From Fragum whitleyi (Eukaryota > Mollusca > Bivalvia > Cardiida > Cardiidae), in assembly GCA_948146395.1 (NCBI GenBank), contig OX411557.1, forward strand, positions 35,008,077 to 35,072,076: 64,000 bases of DNA, given 5' to 3'. A program made the position numbers and the translations under genes. The notes under the pieces are model-generated. The model saw nothing but the letters and a program-made list of their open reading frames with translations. It searched no databases and was not told the DNA's origin. Shown here one piece after another: positions 41,716-51,366 of this stretch (positions within the stretch are counted from its first letter, which is position 1; every line of letters begins with the position of its first letter).

Positions 41716-43320
41716 TTTAGCTGTCAAAAATTATAGACTAGGAAAAGAGTCATCAAATTTAATAGACTGGAACTATATGTGCTCTTCGCGAATCGCATAG
41801 TACTGAAATATCCATGCACTCTGAACCCGCCGCACGTTAATTGTTCCTATTATAGAAACGACTCTCCTGTCGCTCTTTCAACGTCGATAATTCCATGAAA
41901 TATTTTCGGAAAATTGAGCGAGTTGTACTTTGACAATTCGCACAAAATTCGCGTTCATTCGGCGATACATATGTATAGCATTGAAGAATAAGATTAATAT
42001 GCCTAATTAAAAGGGCAAGCAACGTTCCTTAAAATGTCCGTTTCTCGATGTCCCGCGTAACATTTATTTCCAAATTTTCGCAAAGTTTAAAGCATATTTA
42101 TAAATCCCGATTAATGTGAGAATTAACTACTTCTTAACTACTACTTAGGATTTGATATTTGTCTACTTTTCAATCGGAAAGGAATTAAACTTAATTTAAT
42201 GAAACTAAAAATTATTTAAGACAATGAAAATCAAGTACTTAGAAATGTCCCAAGCGTTATTTCGGTATAGAGATTCCGTTCTTTAAAAGTGATGTCGAAA
42301 ATTAAACAAGATATACGAATGTGACAATTAGCAAAACGAATCAATATACAATAGCGAAACTATGTATCTTATAAATAGATCAAATAATTGACCATAATAA
42401 TTCAATCAATATGAGATCCATTTACCTTCTTGATGTCCATGATTATATTTTATAGAAAAAATAGAACTAATAAAGAAAATGCATCTTTAAACATGGTGCA
42501 AAATATGTTTTTCAAAATTTCAAAATAGCCATGTACAACAAGATTATTTTTTGGATCAAGTTTGAAATATTAATAATTTCCTTAGGATCGGAGAGTAATA
42601 ATTGCATCTACAAAATGAAATGATTTAAATGTCCGTCATAAAAAATAACCGTGTTTGAAAACATTTTCTTTGCGAAAAACATGAACAAAATTAAATATTT
42701 ATGTAGGACTGTGTTAAATGAGACGCAGAGAACATTTAAGCAAAATCCTTTAGCTTACTCGTGAAATTCAAAATTTTAAAAATACATGTTGTATCGCTGG
42801 ATATTTCATTGGCGATATGGTTTGTCTCCATATACAACTAAATGTGAAACTTTTCTGTGAAATGATTTACTTTCTTTTGAAATGACTTAAAAATTAATGG
42901 GTTTAATATGTAATTTTGTACACAAAGTTGAAACGTAAAAGAAGTTTCCAGCAATGTGTTAAAAATTCGCTTTTGTATAAATTAAATATATATTTGAATT
43001 AAGGTTTTTATAAATGTCTCCCATACAAATTAAAGACGTGCGTTTTTGCGATGTAAGGTCGATATTTGAAGACTGCGGTATAAGGTCGATATTTGAAGAC
43101 TCTTTTCGCTCTCATTATGTATTTTTTCAAACAGAAAGACCGATTTTGGAACTGAAAAAATATGAAACACACCCAAGGCTTGACAAACAAGTATTCAAAT
43201 CAAATACAAGTAAATGCTGGGCTTTAAGGTAAATTTCAAAATATCAAATGAGAAGGTACATGTGTTGTTAATCGGAACAGTTTGCGTCTGTTAAAAGTTG
43301 CGTCTTTGGGCATTTGCACA
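41716..43320. other. AT-rich flank of the array, no gene seen
   Basis: Sequence changes abruptly at 41716 to single-copy-looking AT-rich DNA. Short ORFs of about 60-70 codons (41837-42022, 43008-43232) have no recognisable domain and no consistent codon pattern. The only local repeat is a 27-bp tandem pair (43054-43101). No promoter or RNA gene is evident. Confidence 0.6.
43054..43101. repeat. 27-bp tandem duplication
   Basis: A 21-bp string containing GGTCGATATTTGAAGACT occurs at 43054-43074 and again at 43081-43101, a 27-bp offset. This is a simple local duplication with no apparent function. Confidence 0.8.
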
Positions 43321-43930
43321 CCTACACTCCTCAAAACTCCTAAGTGGCCACTTGCCTTTTTGGTCATATGTTATAAATGCCGCGTGATTTCAACTCGTTT
43401 TTGCTTTAATAATGTAGCCAAATCATTTATGAAGTCAACAAGAGAAAACCCAGTGAAATAATTCAACAAGAAATGTTTTAAAATTAAACGAAAGTAGGAG
43501 TACCCTCGATTTCAAAGTTAACATTGGTGGGTGGGGTATTTTTGACATTTCTTGTTAGGATAAGGATTGTGTAAATCGTTTTGGCATTTCTTATTAATTT
43601 TGGAAGTCCACAGGCGTTGTACCACTGATATTAGTACAAAAGATTGATAGGCGTTGCGTTTTTCAAATATCGAAAAATTCAAATTTCTCTAAAAAGTGTC
43701 AATTTTGTGACTTTTGAAATTGAGGGTACATGCGTTTAATTCCAACTTTACGACTTACTGATGCATAAATTTACAAAACAATTGGATAGGATGATGACTG
43801 AATGGCCACTCTTTGGAAAGACAAAGTTCATGTTTCAAGATAAAAGCGGAAACTGTGTGAATAAATGAGAAAGGTAAGGTGGCCGCTTAGAACTTTTGAG
43901 TAGTGTATAAAGTGCCAAAAAGTGCCTTTA
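43312..43930. mobile_element. Possible old element with divergent inverted ends
   Basis: About 40 bp near 43321-43358 matches the reverse complement of about 43870-43915 at roughly 80% by eye; shared blocks include CTCAAAA and GGCCAC. Between them lie about 500 bp of AT-rich non-coding DNA. This is the layout of a decayed terminal-inverted-repeat element, but no target duplication is clear and the arms may be unrelated similarity. Confidence 0.3.
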
Positions 43931-45322
43931 TTTCTGAAATAAACCATAGTGAAGCAATCATCTCGATTTACGCGCTGATTAAGTCCTATGTAATTGCAGA
44001 AAAGTTCCATCGCTAATAAAACCAAAGTTATGGTAAACCGATTTTGGAACTCAAAATTTTTCTCGGTATTCAAAATAAATAAATATGATTTGTTCAATTC
44101 TATTTTGTTTTGACAAAAAAAAGTCGCGTCTTTCTGGTAAGCGTTACACGTCAAAATGTCGACAAACGGAAGTGTTCGTTTGAAAATTTCATTGATTTAT
44201 CATATTAACTTATATTGTCTATAAACTTATGCAAAACATACCAATAAAGATAAAAACGTCAATTGTAAAGAATAACATGTGTTGGATAAGCTGCAATAGT
44301 TGACGATGTACTCCTTTTCTGATGAAGCCGATGACGAGGGCACTATTGAAAAAAGGTTTTGCCATCACAACGAAGGATAATGAAACACTTGTAAGCGGGA
44401 CCGTTCGATTTTTACTGATATTACAGGGAACTATTTCTTAGGCGTTCGCTTATAAGTATCCGGCTTCATGATCCTGATCACTGACGATTTTCCTAGCCAA
44501 CGGCATGTTACGGAGGAATGTTAAGCTAAATTCATTTAGCTTCATTGGTCGAGTACCACTTGGGGCACTCAGTGTCTGTCACGCGCCCGTGCATCAGTGT
44601 GTCCGTACTTCCCTGTTCGTAGACCTTTTGCTTAATAATCTTTTCCTCAGGGACTCTTGCCGGGAGATCATAGAAATAGGTTTTTCATTTAAAGCTTGAT
44701 TTCAAACAAATTACGACAAGAATGTACGATCCTTCTGTGAGTTCTTATCCGTCTGCTAAAATAAGGTTGCTTAGATTCATTCAGATTTTACCTTCATAAA
44801 ACGGGAGCGTAATTATATTGTAGGAATAAATTTCTGAGTGAAAATGTTCAAAGTTGTTTTCCTAGTATCTAAAGGATGGATTTCAAACAATGTGAATACA
44901 AAGTTCTCCTCGTTGTTTCATGGGCGGATTTGTTTGCAATTCTAACAAAGTCTTGTTTGTAACCGGACCTTACACATATTGTCGGGGTTGGTTTATCATT
45001 ATCAGGTAAGTGTTGGCAGATCTATGAATTATCTTGTAAGAGGTGGCAGATCTATGAATTCCATTTTGGCAGATCTTTAGCACCGCGAGAAAAGGACAAT
45101 TATTTTGTTAGGAAGTGCACTTTTGTGCATCCTAAGATAATCATGTCAAATATAAAAAAACATGACGAAATAGAAATCACCTAGTAACTAGGATTTTGAG
45201 TCAATCTGCAGGCACACTAACGATTCGGAATGAAGAGAAATATGTTTTGTACATATTTTTTCAAACGAACAAAATGTTTCAGAAAAAAAAGAAGAAGGGT
45301 CCAGGATAAAAAAAAAACAAAC
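43931..45322. other. Non-coding interval, no gene seen
   Basis: ORFs at 43828-44154 (minus, 108 codons) and 44505-44699 (plus, 64 codons) have no recognisable domain and look like chance. A 17-bp direct repeat (TGGCAGATCTATGAATT) occurs twice near 45014 and 45044. A perfect donor-like CAG/GTAAGT lies at 45003-45011 without a supporting open exon. Confidence 0.5.
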
Positions 45323-45347
45323 AAAAAAAAAAAAAAAAAAAAAAAAA
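45323..45347. repeat. A25 homopolymer run
   Basis: Twenty-five consecutive A residues follow a short A/C-rich stretch starting near 45308. It could be a retroposed tail, but no retroposon body is recognisable immediately upstream on either strand. Confidence 0.85.
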
Positions 45348-45727
45348 CCACGAAAACCTGAAAAAACTGTGATTCCTTTTACACAGGGGAAAAACAAGGT
45401 TGGTATGCTGGCCTTTCTTTTCTATATTTTTATCGGATTTTCCATCTTTTCTGTTTTTTCATTCAGAATATAAAGGTGTTTCCAAAAATATCATATGCAA
45501 TAGACTATAAATTATGATAGATATTGTTTTAATATCATGCAGTTCTAATTTTAGAAAGAACAATGGAAATGTATGACAAAACTTTACCATTTCCAATTCG
45601 AAAAATATCTTCTGGATACATTTAAACGTAATCTTAAGGCGTTCTTCAGACCGGGCCGTCGGCCAAGTTTTCGCCCTTATGAATTTAAGTTTAAGAATAA
45701 CGTAATGATTGGACTCTAAAGACGGTC

Positions 45728-45892
45728 TTAAGGTAGTGGACCCGTAATATTTTTGCAACATCTCAGAGGTATTGAACTTAAACAGTGTTAACTGAGGTTT
45801 CCTAATGAGTTTCATTAGGAAACCTCGGTTAACATTGTGAAAGGATATGTGGTCCAAAATGCTGCGGAACTATTACGGGTCCACTACCTTAA
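45728..45892. mobile_element. 165-bp foldback MITE flanked by TTAA
   Basis: Outer arms of 22 bp (45728-45749 and 45871-45892) are perfect reverse complements. Inner arms of 22 bp (45787-45808 and 45812-45833) pair with one mismatch. Both pairs are centred on the same base, 45810, so the whole segment is one degenerate palindrome. Both outer ends are TTAA followed inward by GGTAGTGGACCC, which suggests a TTAA target preference such as piggyBac-type transposases show. The ends could equally be part of the inverted repeat. Confidence 0.75.
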
Positions 45893-46410
45893 ATTGTCTT
45901 CACTATGCGACAGGAGTTATGATGTACCAATAGGCACAAGGGTTTTTTTTTTTGCCTTTTTTAATCTAATGGGAATGTTAATATTTCGTTTCCATGTAAA
46001 AAATGTAATTAAATTTTGAAGAATAAAAAAAACAACAAAAAATATTTCAACGAGGTATTAGTGTTGCTGATATGGAAAAAACTGTGTACAACCATACTCT
46101 CGAAAAACATTTACGTATTTGAGAAAAAGAGGATAAAAATATAATGCATGTATTTCATTAGAATTGATTTTAGTTTTTGAAGAATTTTTCATATATCCGA
46201 CTCATAAATTCCCCCCAAAACCATCAGTTCAATCTTTGCAGCCGTAGCCATGGTACCGAAAATTATCGAGAATGTTCTTCTTATACCACTTTTGTCTTTT
46301 ACTTATTCTCGTGTAAACATTTTATCAATATCTCACAAATTTACTGCTACACACCCTCTATAGAGAATTGATGCCAATGGTTTTTAGAGGCTTTTCCCCC
46401 TATCAAACTT
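45893..46410. other. Non-coding interval, no gene seen
   Basis: AT-rich DNA with short T and A runs. The 64-codon ORF at 46177-46371 has no recognisable feature. Confidence 0.5.
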
Positions 46411-47287
46411 CCCTTTTTTAGCTCTCCTGAGCACGAAGTGCTCAAGGTGAACTTTTGGGGTTACTTGATGTCCGTCGTCCGTCGTGCGTCGTCAAAATTT
46501 ACCTTGTGGACACTCTAGAGGCCATAATTTTAGCACAAACATCCTGAAAATTGGTCAGAATGATTATCTTGATGAAATCTCGGACAAGTTCAAAATTGGG
46601 TCAATTGGGGTCAAAAACTAGGTCACGGGGTCAATTCTAAGAAATACCTTGTGGACACTCTAGAGGTCATTTTTTTTGCCCAATCATCCTGAAAATTGAT
46701 CAGAATGATTATCTTGATGAATTCTCGGCCATGTTTGAAATTGGATCAAGTGGGGTCAAAAACTAGATCACGGGGTCAAATCTAAGAAATACCTTATGGA
46801 CACTCTAGGGGCCATTTTCTTTAAGCCCAATCAAGCTGAAAGTTGGTCAGAATGATTACCTAAATGAAATCTCAGACAAGTTCAAAATTGGGTCAAGTTG
46901 GGTCAAAAACTAGGTCACGGGCCAAAATCTTAGAAAACCTTGTGGACACTCTAGAGGCCATTTTTAAGCCTAATCAACCTGAAAATTGGCCAGAATGATT
47001 ATCTTGATGAAATCTCGGACAAGTTTAAATTGGGTCAAGTGGGGAAAAAATTCGGTCATAGCGTCAAATCTTAGAAAAGCTCGTGGACACTCTAGAAACC
47101 ATATTTTTAGGCCAATCGACCTGAAAATTGGTCAGAATGTCTATCTTGATCAAATCTCAGACAAGTTTGAAATTGGGTCAATTGAGGTCAAAAACTAGGT
47201 CATGGGGTCAAATTTTAGAAATACCATAAATTCTTTTAGATTGTTAATTCAGGTGAGCGATTAAGGGCTACTATTGCCCTCTTGTTT
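46411..47287 (+). mobile_element. Helentron-like non-autonomous element A
   Basis: The 5' end is CCCTTTTTTAGCT followed by an imperfect hairpin (46420-46452) built on CTGAGCAC/GTGCTCA. Next come a GTCCGTCGTC-type microsatellite (46471-46494) and a five-copy tandem core. Near the 3' end is TCAGGTGAGC, the inverse of the 5' subterminal motif, then a short hairpin (AGGGC...GCCCT, 47263-47280) and CTTGTTT. This order (5' subterminal inverted repeat, microsatellite, tandem core, 3' subterminal inverted repeat, 3' hairpin) is that of HINE/DINE-1/Pearl elements mobilised by Helentrons. No coding capacity is present. The assignment is inference; the structure is seen. Confidence 0.65.
46508..47225. 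repeat. 145-bp tandem core of element A (5 copies)
   Basis: The landmark GGACACTCTAG recurs at 46508, 46653, 46798, 46944 and 47085, spacings of 141-146 bp. Each copy also carries the motif AATTGGTCAGAATG or a close variant. The open frame at 46986-47198 is a by-product of this repeat. Confidence 0.9.
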
Positions 47288-48185
47288 ATATGATTTAATA
47301 CATGCTGTCGGCGAATATGTTTTTGTGATGCTGAAACCACATATTTACTAGCCTCAGAATGACTTGGTCTTACCTATACAGTTAACAACATCGTCAAGGA
47401 AATATCAATGGTTTTGGAATGAATCAGGAATGACATTGAATGAGTTTGTGAAGCCAGTTTTGAATGAAATAAAAAGGAGATAATTCATTATCGCCAACTT
47501 CTTCCAAAATAGGCGAAATAAGCGTTAATGTTTTACTTCCCTATAAATAAACTTCGTTCTTTCCAATTCTTGTGTCTTCATTCGTCAAACAGACGTATTT
47601 AACCCACATCAGGCGAAAAAAAAATCGTGGAATAATAGGATCGAAATGATGATCGCTTCGATCGACTTCAGATTGATTTTAACGATTTCGGGGCTTTTAG
47701 GAATGAATGAGTGGAGTGCTGGGTTTGGAATGAATGAGTGGAGTGCTGGGTTTGGAATGAATGAGTGGAGTACTGAGAGGGCGATTAAGAATAATTTTGG
47801 TCGAGGAGAATGACATTTTCACGATCATCTTAACTGAAGGTTTCTAGAGTACAGCCATTCGGAGAGGTACTGTGTAGTCACGGTGGAAGTACGCACAGTC
47901 TGACCAAGATCAAAACAAGAATTTCAAAAACATAGAAAGATATCCTTATTTACTATTCTCAAACGGATACCTCTCGTTGATCCGTGTCTGGTAAACCTTT
48001 CTTCTAAAATGTACACTTTACCGGGTGTCTTATGCAGTTGGTTTGATGACAAGGAAATCTAAGAAGCGAAATTTGACTCCCAAAAAATGGCTCGTGCGGG
48101 TTTGTGCTCCTGAAGGCCTGGTCCCTTGTAGGCCTATTGCGCTCTACTGTCTAAACTGAATGCTAATGGCATGGTAGGGTTGAAT
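47288..48185. other. Non-coding interval with a 27-bp minisatellite
   Basis: No ORF or RNA gene is supported. The only structure is the short tandem repeat at 47700-47775. Confidence 0.5.
47700..47775. repeat. 27-bp minisatellite, 2.8 copies
   Basis: Units starting GGAATGAATGAGTGGAG begin at 47700, 47727 and 47754; the third is partial and has one change near its end. Confidence 0.9.
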
Positions 48186-48337
48186 AAATATAATACGTAC
48201 TAAGTGTTTTGAATGAAAAAAATATTTAACGAGGTTGGGAGAATTGATAATTGTCGAGGCTCTACCGAGACAATTATTAATTCTCTCAACCGAGTTACAT
48301 ATTTTTTCATACAATACACTAAGTACGTATTATATTT
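48186..48337. mobile_element. 152-bp foldback MITE
   Basis: Outer arms of 15 bp (48186-48200 and 48323-48337, containing TAATACGTAC) are perfect reverse complements. Inner arms around GAGAATTGATAATTGTC and GACAATTATTAATTCTC pair with a few mismatches. Both are centred near 48261.5. No coding capacity. Confidence 0.7.
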
Positions 48338-48889
48338 GTCTTATTACCTCTATTTGCCTTGTTTCCGCCGTTGTTTCAAAACCTTAACTATATACTAAGT
48401 ACAAAACAAAGGTTCTGGTCAGACTGCAAATGTACAGGCTGGCCGGAGTACTTGCTTGGCTCACTTTTCAAACTGTTCAAATTGATATAATGCATACGGA
48501 GCAAACCCTGAAACGAGGTTATAAACGGCCACCTTGATATTTCTACATTTACTATACATGTACTTGTAATCACTTGATTGTCTTAATTTTCAAGCGAATG
48601 ACTTCTAAATTTCGCTTATCATAAAGAAAGAACGGAGATAAAGGACAAAGTTTTATTAAGTGGGTACGATTTAAATTATAGACGAAAAAAATCCCTTGAA
48701 TAACCTTTTAATACGTTGCTTTACTCTATTTTTTTTTCGGGCCAGTATTATGTGAAGTTTCTCTCTGAATGTTTTTTCTAACGCTTTTTGAATATTTTCA
48801 ATTTCACATATCAAAGGAAATATTACTTTTTCAGTAAAAAGTAAGTGGTCGTTGAGAAGGTCGTTTCTATTGTAGATTATTAAGAACAG
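48338..48889. other. Non-coding interval, no gene seen
   Basis: The minus-strand ORF at 48671-48967 runs into the neighbouring SINE; its N-terminal MPPSGIEPGTF is the usual antisense reading of a tRNA-derived SINE head and not a protein. Confidence 0.55.
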
Positions 48890-48890
48890 G

Positions 48891-49080
48891 AGCCGCCTCC
48901 ATAGTGTAGTGGTAGCGCGTCGGCCTATCATTCTAAAGGTCCCGGGTTCAATACCCGACGGCGGCAATCATCACCACCGACTTTTTGTCGCTCACCAATC
49001 GGTTGATAATCATATACCTATATGGGAAAGGAGCTGGAGGGTAGGAAAGGATGTACTGTTAGTATTGGTGTGAGAAATAG
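48891..49080 (+). mobile_element. tRNA-derived SINE, copy 1 (complete head, 3' truncated)
   Basis: The head is a 75-nt tRNA-like sequence: 5' GCCGCC pairs with 3' GGCGGC, an A-box-like TAGTGTAGTGG and a B box (GGTTCAATACC) are in place, and position 33 is T. The anticodon arm is poorly paired; by position the anticodon would read ATC. After the head comes a body containing CTCACCAATCGGTTGATAA and GGAGCTGGAGGGTAGGAAA, shared with the copies at 49952 and 61095. The tail region present in those copies (CAATCCATTGTTA...GTGCTCCAGCC) is missing. RNA polymerase III promoters of this type drive SINE transcription. Confidence 0.75.
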
Positions 49081-49460
49081 CATATATTCAATATTAGACC
49101 ACGCTTGAAGCGAATCGGCCAATCAGAGAACCGTATTTCAAAAGTATATATCACAGATACAACCCCGAGCATTGTATTTACAGATATACGTTAGTAGTGT
49201 ATCTTGCACGTGAATCTCGACAGGTTTTGGGGGCCGAGTCATTTCAAGAAGATGACGAGTATTTTATACAGCTTCTTCTTTTCCTTAAGACTTTAGACAG
49301 TCGCAAAAGATCTGAAATTGGTAACGGAAATAAATTCATAAGTGATTTCAGCATATTCTCACTTGATTAGAGTAATATCACAGCGAGATTTACTATTTTT
49401 TATTATTTAGAGCTTCGGGTAAAAATTACAGATAGTGTAAGAAAAGCGTGGTCTAAGCCA
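49081..49460. other. Non-coding interval, no gene seen
   Basis: AT-rich sequence with no ORF or repeat that I can support, apart from its transition into the foldback that starts at 49461. Confidence 0.45.
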
Positions 49461-49550
49461 GATAGAAAATCTCGTGCCGCGGTATATGGGAAATAGACAC
49501 TCGCTAACGCTCGTGTCTATTTCCCATATACCACGGTTCTCGTTTTCTAT
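49461..49550. mobile_element. 90-bp foldback element
   Basis: The arms share GATAGAAAA at their outer ends and GTATATGGGAAATAGACAC at their inner ends and are reverse complements apart from a few mismatches in the middle. The loop is TCGCTAACGCTC. The 61-codon minus-strand ORF over this region is a consequence of the palindrome. Confidence 0.75.
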
Positions 49551-49951
49551 CCTATACATAATGTGCTTCGGATTTTTATATATTCTGTTCAAATAAAGAA
49601 TAATATGACTATATATCTAATCAAATTTTTGTGAAAAGCATCTTAATCAAGGCACCGTCTAAATCATTTAGAAAGCATCGGTCGAATCATCTAGTAAGAA
49701 TAACACTCATGGGAGATAACTGGTGAAAGCTTATTTTTTAAGGATATAATCTATTTCCCTTCAAGTGATCAACTTGTATGAAACAATGGAGGAAGATAGA
49801 TTGTCACGACCCAAGTCGGAATCTCAAATGCAGAAAAGGTCGTTTAAAGAGAGAGAGAAAAAAAAACGATATACGGAAAACAAAGTGTTGGTTAAATCTA
49901 AAATATGATTAATTTGTGAACAAGTGACGTATCGTTTCAACTCTATAACTT
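49551..49951. other. Non-coding interval, no gene seen
   Basis: No ORF longer than about 30 codons, no repeat and no RNA gene is evident. Confidence 0.45.
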
Positions 49952-50170
49952 CATTGATTGATTGATTGAATGGAGTTTAACGCCGCTTTCAACATTATTT
50001 CAGTTATATCGCGGCGGCTGGAGCACCTAACAATGGATTCCTGGTATTTCTCTTACCAGTACAACCATCGCATTCTTTCCTAGTCTCCAGCTACTATCTC
50101 ACATAGGTCTACGATTATCAACCCATTGGTGAGAGACAAATAGTCGGAAAGAATGAGTGCCGCCGTCGTC
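49952..50170 (-). mobile_element. tRNA-derived SINE, copy 2 (minus strand, 5' truncated)
   Basis: Read on the minus strand it starts at the 3' end of the tRNA head (GACGGCGGCA), continues through CTCACCAATGGGTTGATAA, AGCTGGAGACTAGGAAA and CAATCCATTGTTAGGTGC, then a GC-rich segment (CCAGCCGCCGCGATATA) and TTAACTCCATTCAA, and ends in a short (ATCA)n tail. It shares order and sequence with the copies at 48891 and 61095. The ORF at 50153-50419 begins inside it and is not supported as a gene. Confidence 0.8.
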
Positions 50171-51094
50171 TATAACTTCATATATCAAGCTGTTGGTACG
50201 AGGCTTAAAATTCAAACGACGATATTGCCCTCATACACTAAACGCGGGAAATATAGAAGGTTACTTAAGAATAGAAAGTGTACTCAATTAAGAATATCCA
50301 GTCTACAGAATCACCATTTAATTATCTCATCCAATAAAATCAAAGATATACCTTTTCAATATGGCCTAAGTCGCGTTAGTGAAACAACCCTGTTGAATAT
50401 TTTTGATATTACACGGTAGTTATTACACTGGTGGAATAACTATGCAAATGAGCTTAGAACGAATAGCAACGTTATTTGTAACCGCGGAAATGATGTCATA
50501 ATTAATATATTGCTACGTCAACCTTAAGCGGCGTTATGAGTTTCGCGGAAAAACTGAAATGTTGAGTTTTAATTATTTCGAAGATTTCTTTTACAAAAAA
50601 TCGGGTCATTTTTAATAGAATATAAAATTTGCTGTCATAAAATACAGAATTCATTAAACTCGTCATCTCAAACAGATAAAAACTAGGCGTAGCTTTGTTT
50701 TGATCTGTTTATATATGACTCGTTTGATAAATTCGATATTCCACGACTACTCATTCAGTATTCTCTACGTGCATTTTTGCAAAAATCGTACTAGAATCGC
50801 ACAACACGCTCGGTTTTAATTGGCTTACACGTGGGAGTGCAGTCTAAATGGTGTTGAAAACAACGAAGTACAATCTTCGGTATTGTGGTGGCATCATCGT
50901 AAGGACGTAGTAGACGGGGAGCAGTGGGGAACCCCATTCGGTACATCGCTCGGACTTGAAAAGTACCTGGGACGTAAGTGTAGTAATTTTGGATCATTTT
51001 TTAGGTAAATCGGCTCCTGGTGGTACTTCGGTTGATAAGCATGAAGAAAATAACATTTAATTAATTCTTTCCAATCGTCTTTAGAAATCTTTTT
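50171..51094. other. Non-coding interval, no gene seen
   Basis: Contains an octamer-like ATGCAAAT near 50443 and a 24-bp motif (50934-50957, including CATCGCTCGGACTT) that recurs with one mismatch at 53491-53514. Overlapping short ORFs on both strands at 50791-51148 have no recognisable domain. Confidence 0.45.
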
Positions 51095-51161
51095 GGCATA
51101 TGATAATTTGATGACAAAACGCAGTAAGACACTGCGTTTTGTTATCAAATTATAATATGCC
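51095..51161. mobile_element. 67-bp foldback element
   Basis: Arms GGCATAT...ACAAAACGCAGT and ACTGCGTTTTGT...ATATGCC are near-perfect reverse complements around a 5-nt loop (AAGAC). Flanking AGAAAT/ATTTCT may extend the symmetry. Confidence 0.75.
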
Positions 51162-51281
51162 TATTTCTATTTTTTCGTTGATTTTGTTTTATGCAACGTC
51201 ATCCAAAGTGGGATCGCTTATGTTTGTGACGTCAAATAACCCACTTGCGATATGACGCGCTTTCATGGCTGCGTCCGTATT

Positions 51282-51366
51282 ATTCCCGAGGTCTATTCCG
51301 TAGAATCGCAGAGGGTCCCCGAATGTGGGGAACCCTACGCGATTCTACGGAATAGACCGCGGGAAT
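51282..51366. mobile_element. 85-bp foldback element
   Basis: Outer arms of 28 bp (51282-51309 and 51339-51366) pair with one mismatch; they contain TCTATTCCGTAGAATCGC. The loop itself can form a second GC-rich hairpin (GGGTCCCC against GGGGAACCC). A CRE-like TGACGTCA lies upstream at 51227-51234. Confidence 0.75.

Noticed and set aside
43828..44154. 108-codon minus-strand ORF
   Set aside because: No domain; it overlaps one arm of the divergent inverted pair and lies in AT-rich non-coding DNA.
45003..45011. Perfect CAG/GTAAGT donor site as an exon end
   Set aside because: No open upstream exon or matching acceptor could be supported.
48891..48966. Functional tRNA gene
   Set aside because: The anticodon stem does not pair, and the sequence continues into a SINE body shared with two other copies.
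48671..48967. 98-codon minus-strand ORF beginning MPPSGIEPGTF
   Set aside because: The N-terminus is the antisense of the tRNA-derived SINE head; the remainder has no domain.
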